Positions 63,214-64,000 of a stretch of DNA of 64,000 nt are shown here, one piece after another. The stretch spans positions 1,439,501 through 1,503,500 of the forward strand of contig JADJRL010000003.1 in the NCBI GenBank assembly GCA_016712225.1. Reading direction: 5' to 3'. The notes below the pieces were generated by a model. That model made no database searches and was not told where the DNA came from. It saw only the letters and a list, made by a program, of their open reading frames with translations. How positions within the stretch are numbered: position 1 is the stretch's first letter; every line of letters starts with the position of its first letter. Origin of the DNA: Candidatus Defluviibacterium haderslevense. GTDB lineage: Bacteria; Bacteroidota; Bacteroidia; Chitinophagales; Saprospiraceae. The position numbers were made by a program, and so were the translations under genes.

Positions 63214-64000
63214 TTGTCAATTATAAAGTCCTTAGTTAAGGAAACAGCTATTTATGGGTTGAGTTATTCCTTAAGTCGAGTCATCAATTTTTTATTGATT
63301 ACAACATACTTAACACATCGCGTTTTTATTAATCAAGATGGTTATTTTGCAATATATCAAGACATATATTTTTATATTGGACTTTTTCTAGGAATATTGA
63401 CACTTAGAATGGAGACTACCTTTTTTAGGTTTGTTTCTGATGAGAAATATGAAAAAAAGATATATCCTCTTGCTTCTCAAATGGTTTGGTCTGCAAGTTT
63501 AATATTTTTAATAATTTGTTTTTTATTTTTTGATTCAATTAAAGGTTTTTTAAAATATCCTCATTTAGAAAAACATATTATTATTGGATTATTTATAATT
63601 GTATTAGACGTAATTGCTTCATTACCCTTTTCAAAATTAAGATTTAAGCAACAAGCACGAAAATATGCTTGGATAAAACTTGCATCTGTGATTTGCAATA
63701 TCCTTTTAATTCTATTCGTTTTCGAAGGAATAAGTATCATTCAACCTGAATTTAGACCGTCTGACCAATTATCATCAGATAAACTATATTATATTTTACT
63801 TGCAAATTTATGTTCCAGTCTGCTGACAATATTTCAATTAAGACATGAATTATATGAAAGCTTTTTAAAAGTAGATTGGACTATGGCAGGGTTGGTTTTG
63901 AAGTATTCATGGCCTTTGATTATTGTCACTACTTCGTATTCGATTATTTTAAATGGATATACAAGTTTTCTTAAATATTTATTACCTGGGACAACAATTG
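63214..64000 (+). CDS. Oligosaccharide flippase / polysaccharide biosynthesis protein (partial)
   Basis: The visible 262 codons encode a membrane protein of the MATE-like Wzx/MurJ type: an N-terminal SLVKETAIYGLSYSLSRVIN and many hydrophobic segments such as LASQMVWSASLIFLIICFLF and LKYSWPLIIVTTSYSIILNG. It would move lipid-linked sugars across the inner membrane. The gene runs off the right edge. Start set at TTG 63214, because an in-frame TAA at 63205-63207 and no ATG exclude a longer form. A TATCTTTA element ends 17 bp before it. Confidence 0.85.
   Translation, partial: MSIIKSLVKETAIYGLSYSLSRVINFLLITTYLTHRVFINQDGYFAIYQDIYFYIGLFLGILTLRMETTFFRFVSDEKYEKKIYPLASQMVWSASLIFLIICFLFFDSIKGFLKYPHLEKHIIIGLFIIVLDVIASLPFSKLRFKQQARKYAWIKLASVICNILLILFVFEGISIIQPEFRPSDQLSSDKLYYILLANLCSSLLTIFQLRHELYESFLKVDWTMAGLVLKYSWPLIIVTTSYSIILNGYTSFLKYLLPGTTI

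Noticed and set aside
1..64000. Prophage, insertion sequence, CRISPR or toxin-antitoxin islands
   Set aside because: I find no integrase, transposase, phage structural genes, direct-repeat arrays or paired toxin-antitoxin genes; gene order looks like ordinary chromosome.

Overview
The window is a continuous, AT-rich chromosome segment of a Bacteroidota bacterium, most likely an environmental, Saprospiria-like lineage (inference). The signs are: a secreted protein with a type IX secretion C-terminal signal; a PorE-like four-domain OmpA protein; a FecI/FecR/TonB-receptor set; Bacteroidota-type promoters (TAnnTTTG) with hardly any Shine-Dalgarno sequences; family genes such as DUF4294, DUF2853 and DUF2279; and a mevalonate-pathway decarboxylase. 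I see no prophage, insertion sequence, integron or CRISPR array.

Layout. 0-7 kb: rsfS (cut by the left edge) divergent from birA, a family-25 glycosyltransferase, a giant CotH/lamin-tail secreted protein and a LolA-like periplasmic protein. 7-15 kb: a VPS10/BNR-propeller protein, then a cell-surface-signalling set on the minus strand (ECF sigma, FecR anti-sigma, STN-containing TonB receptor) divergent from a lipoprotein built of three 87-residue repeats. 15-23 kb: an atypical SDR, an overlapping operon (DUF4294, mvaD, rhodanese), a PASTA protein and a tandem-duplicated D-Ala-D-Ala ligase. 22.6-28 kb: small ribosomal genes (THX, L32 with YceD), RidA, trpS, an FAH-family hydrolase, tRNA-Leu, an M48 protease and a DUF4397 lipoprotein. 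28-36 kb: PaaG-like isomerase, M1 peptidase, DUF2853, PcrB-type synthase with rsgA, cysS. 36-43.7 kb: a six-gene minus-strand run (TPR, PorE-like OmpA, rlmD, unknown, Hpt-like, barrel) and uppS. 43.8-49.7 kb: WecA-like transferase, fluC, ahcY, DUF2279, exonuclease III, a CAU-anticodon tRNA and a small lipoprotein. 49.7-57.8 kb: a ten-gene, nearly gapless minus-strand operon (dtd, MazG-like, OppC-like permease, SpoIIE phosphatase, TM2-TPR, CBS, BamA-like, nadK, cyclase, membrane protein). 58-64 kb: heme A synthase, alpha/beta hydrolase, an ECF sigma factor coupled to a protein predicted to span both membranes, two parS-like sites, a YdeI-like protein and a flippase cut by the right edge.

The most notable items are the ECF sigma plus dual-membrane-spanning protein (60.3-62.2 kb, resembling the Das1/Dma1 vesiculation regulators of Bacteroides thetaiotaomicron), the fused double Ddl, the triplicated Cys-bracketed lipoprotein beside a FecIR-type signalling set, and the pair of parS-like palindromes. 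Several genes have a promoter -7 element so close to the start codon that their transcripts must be nearly leaderless.
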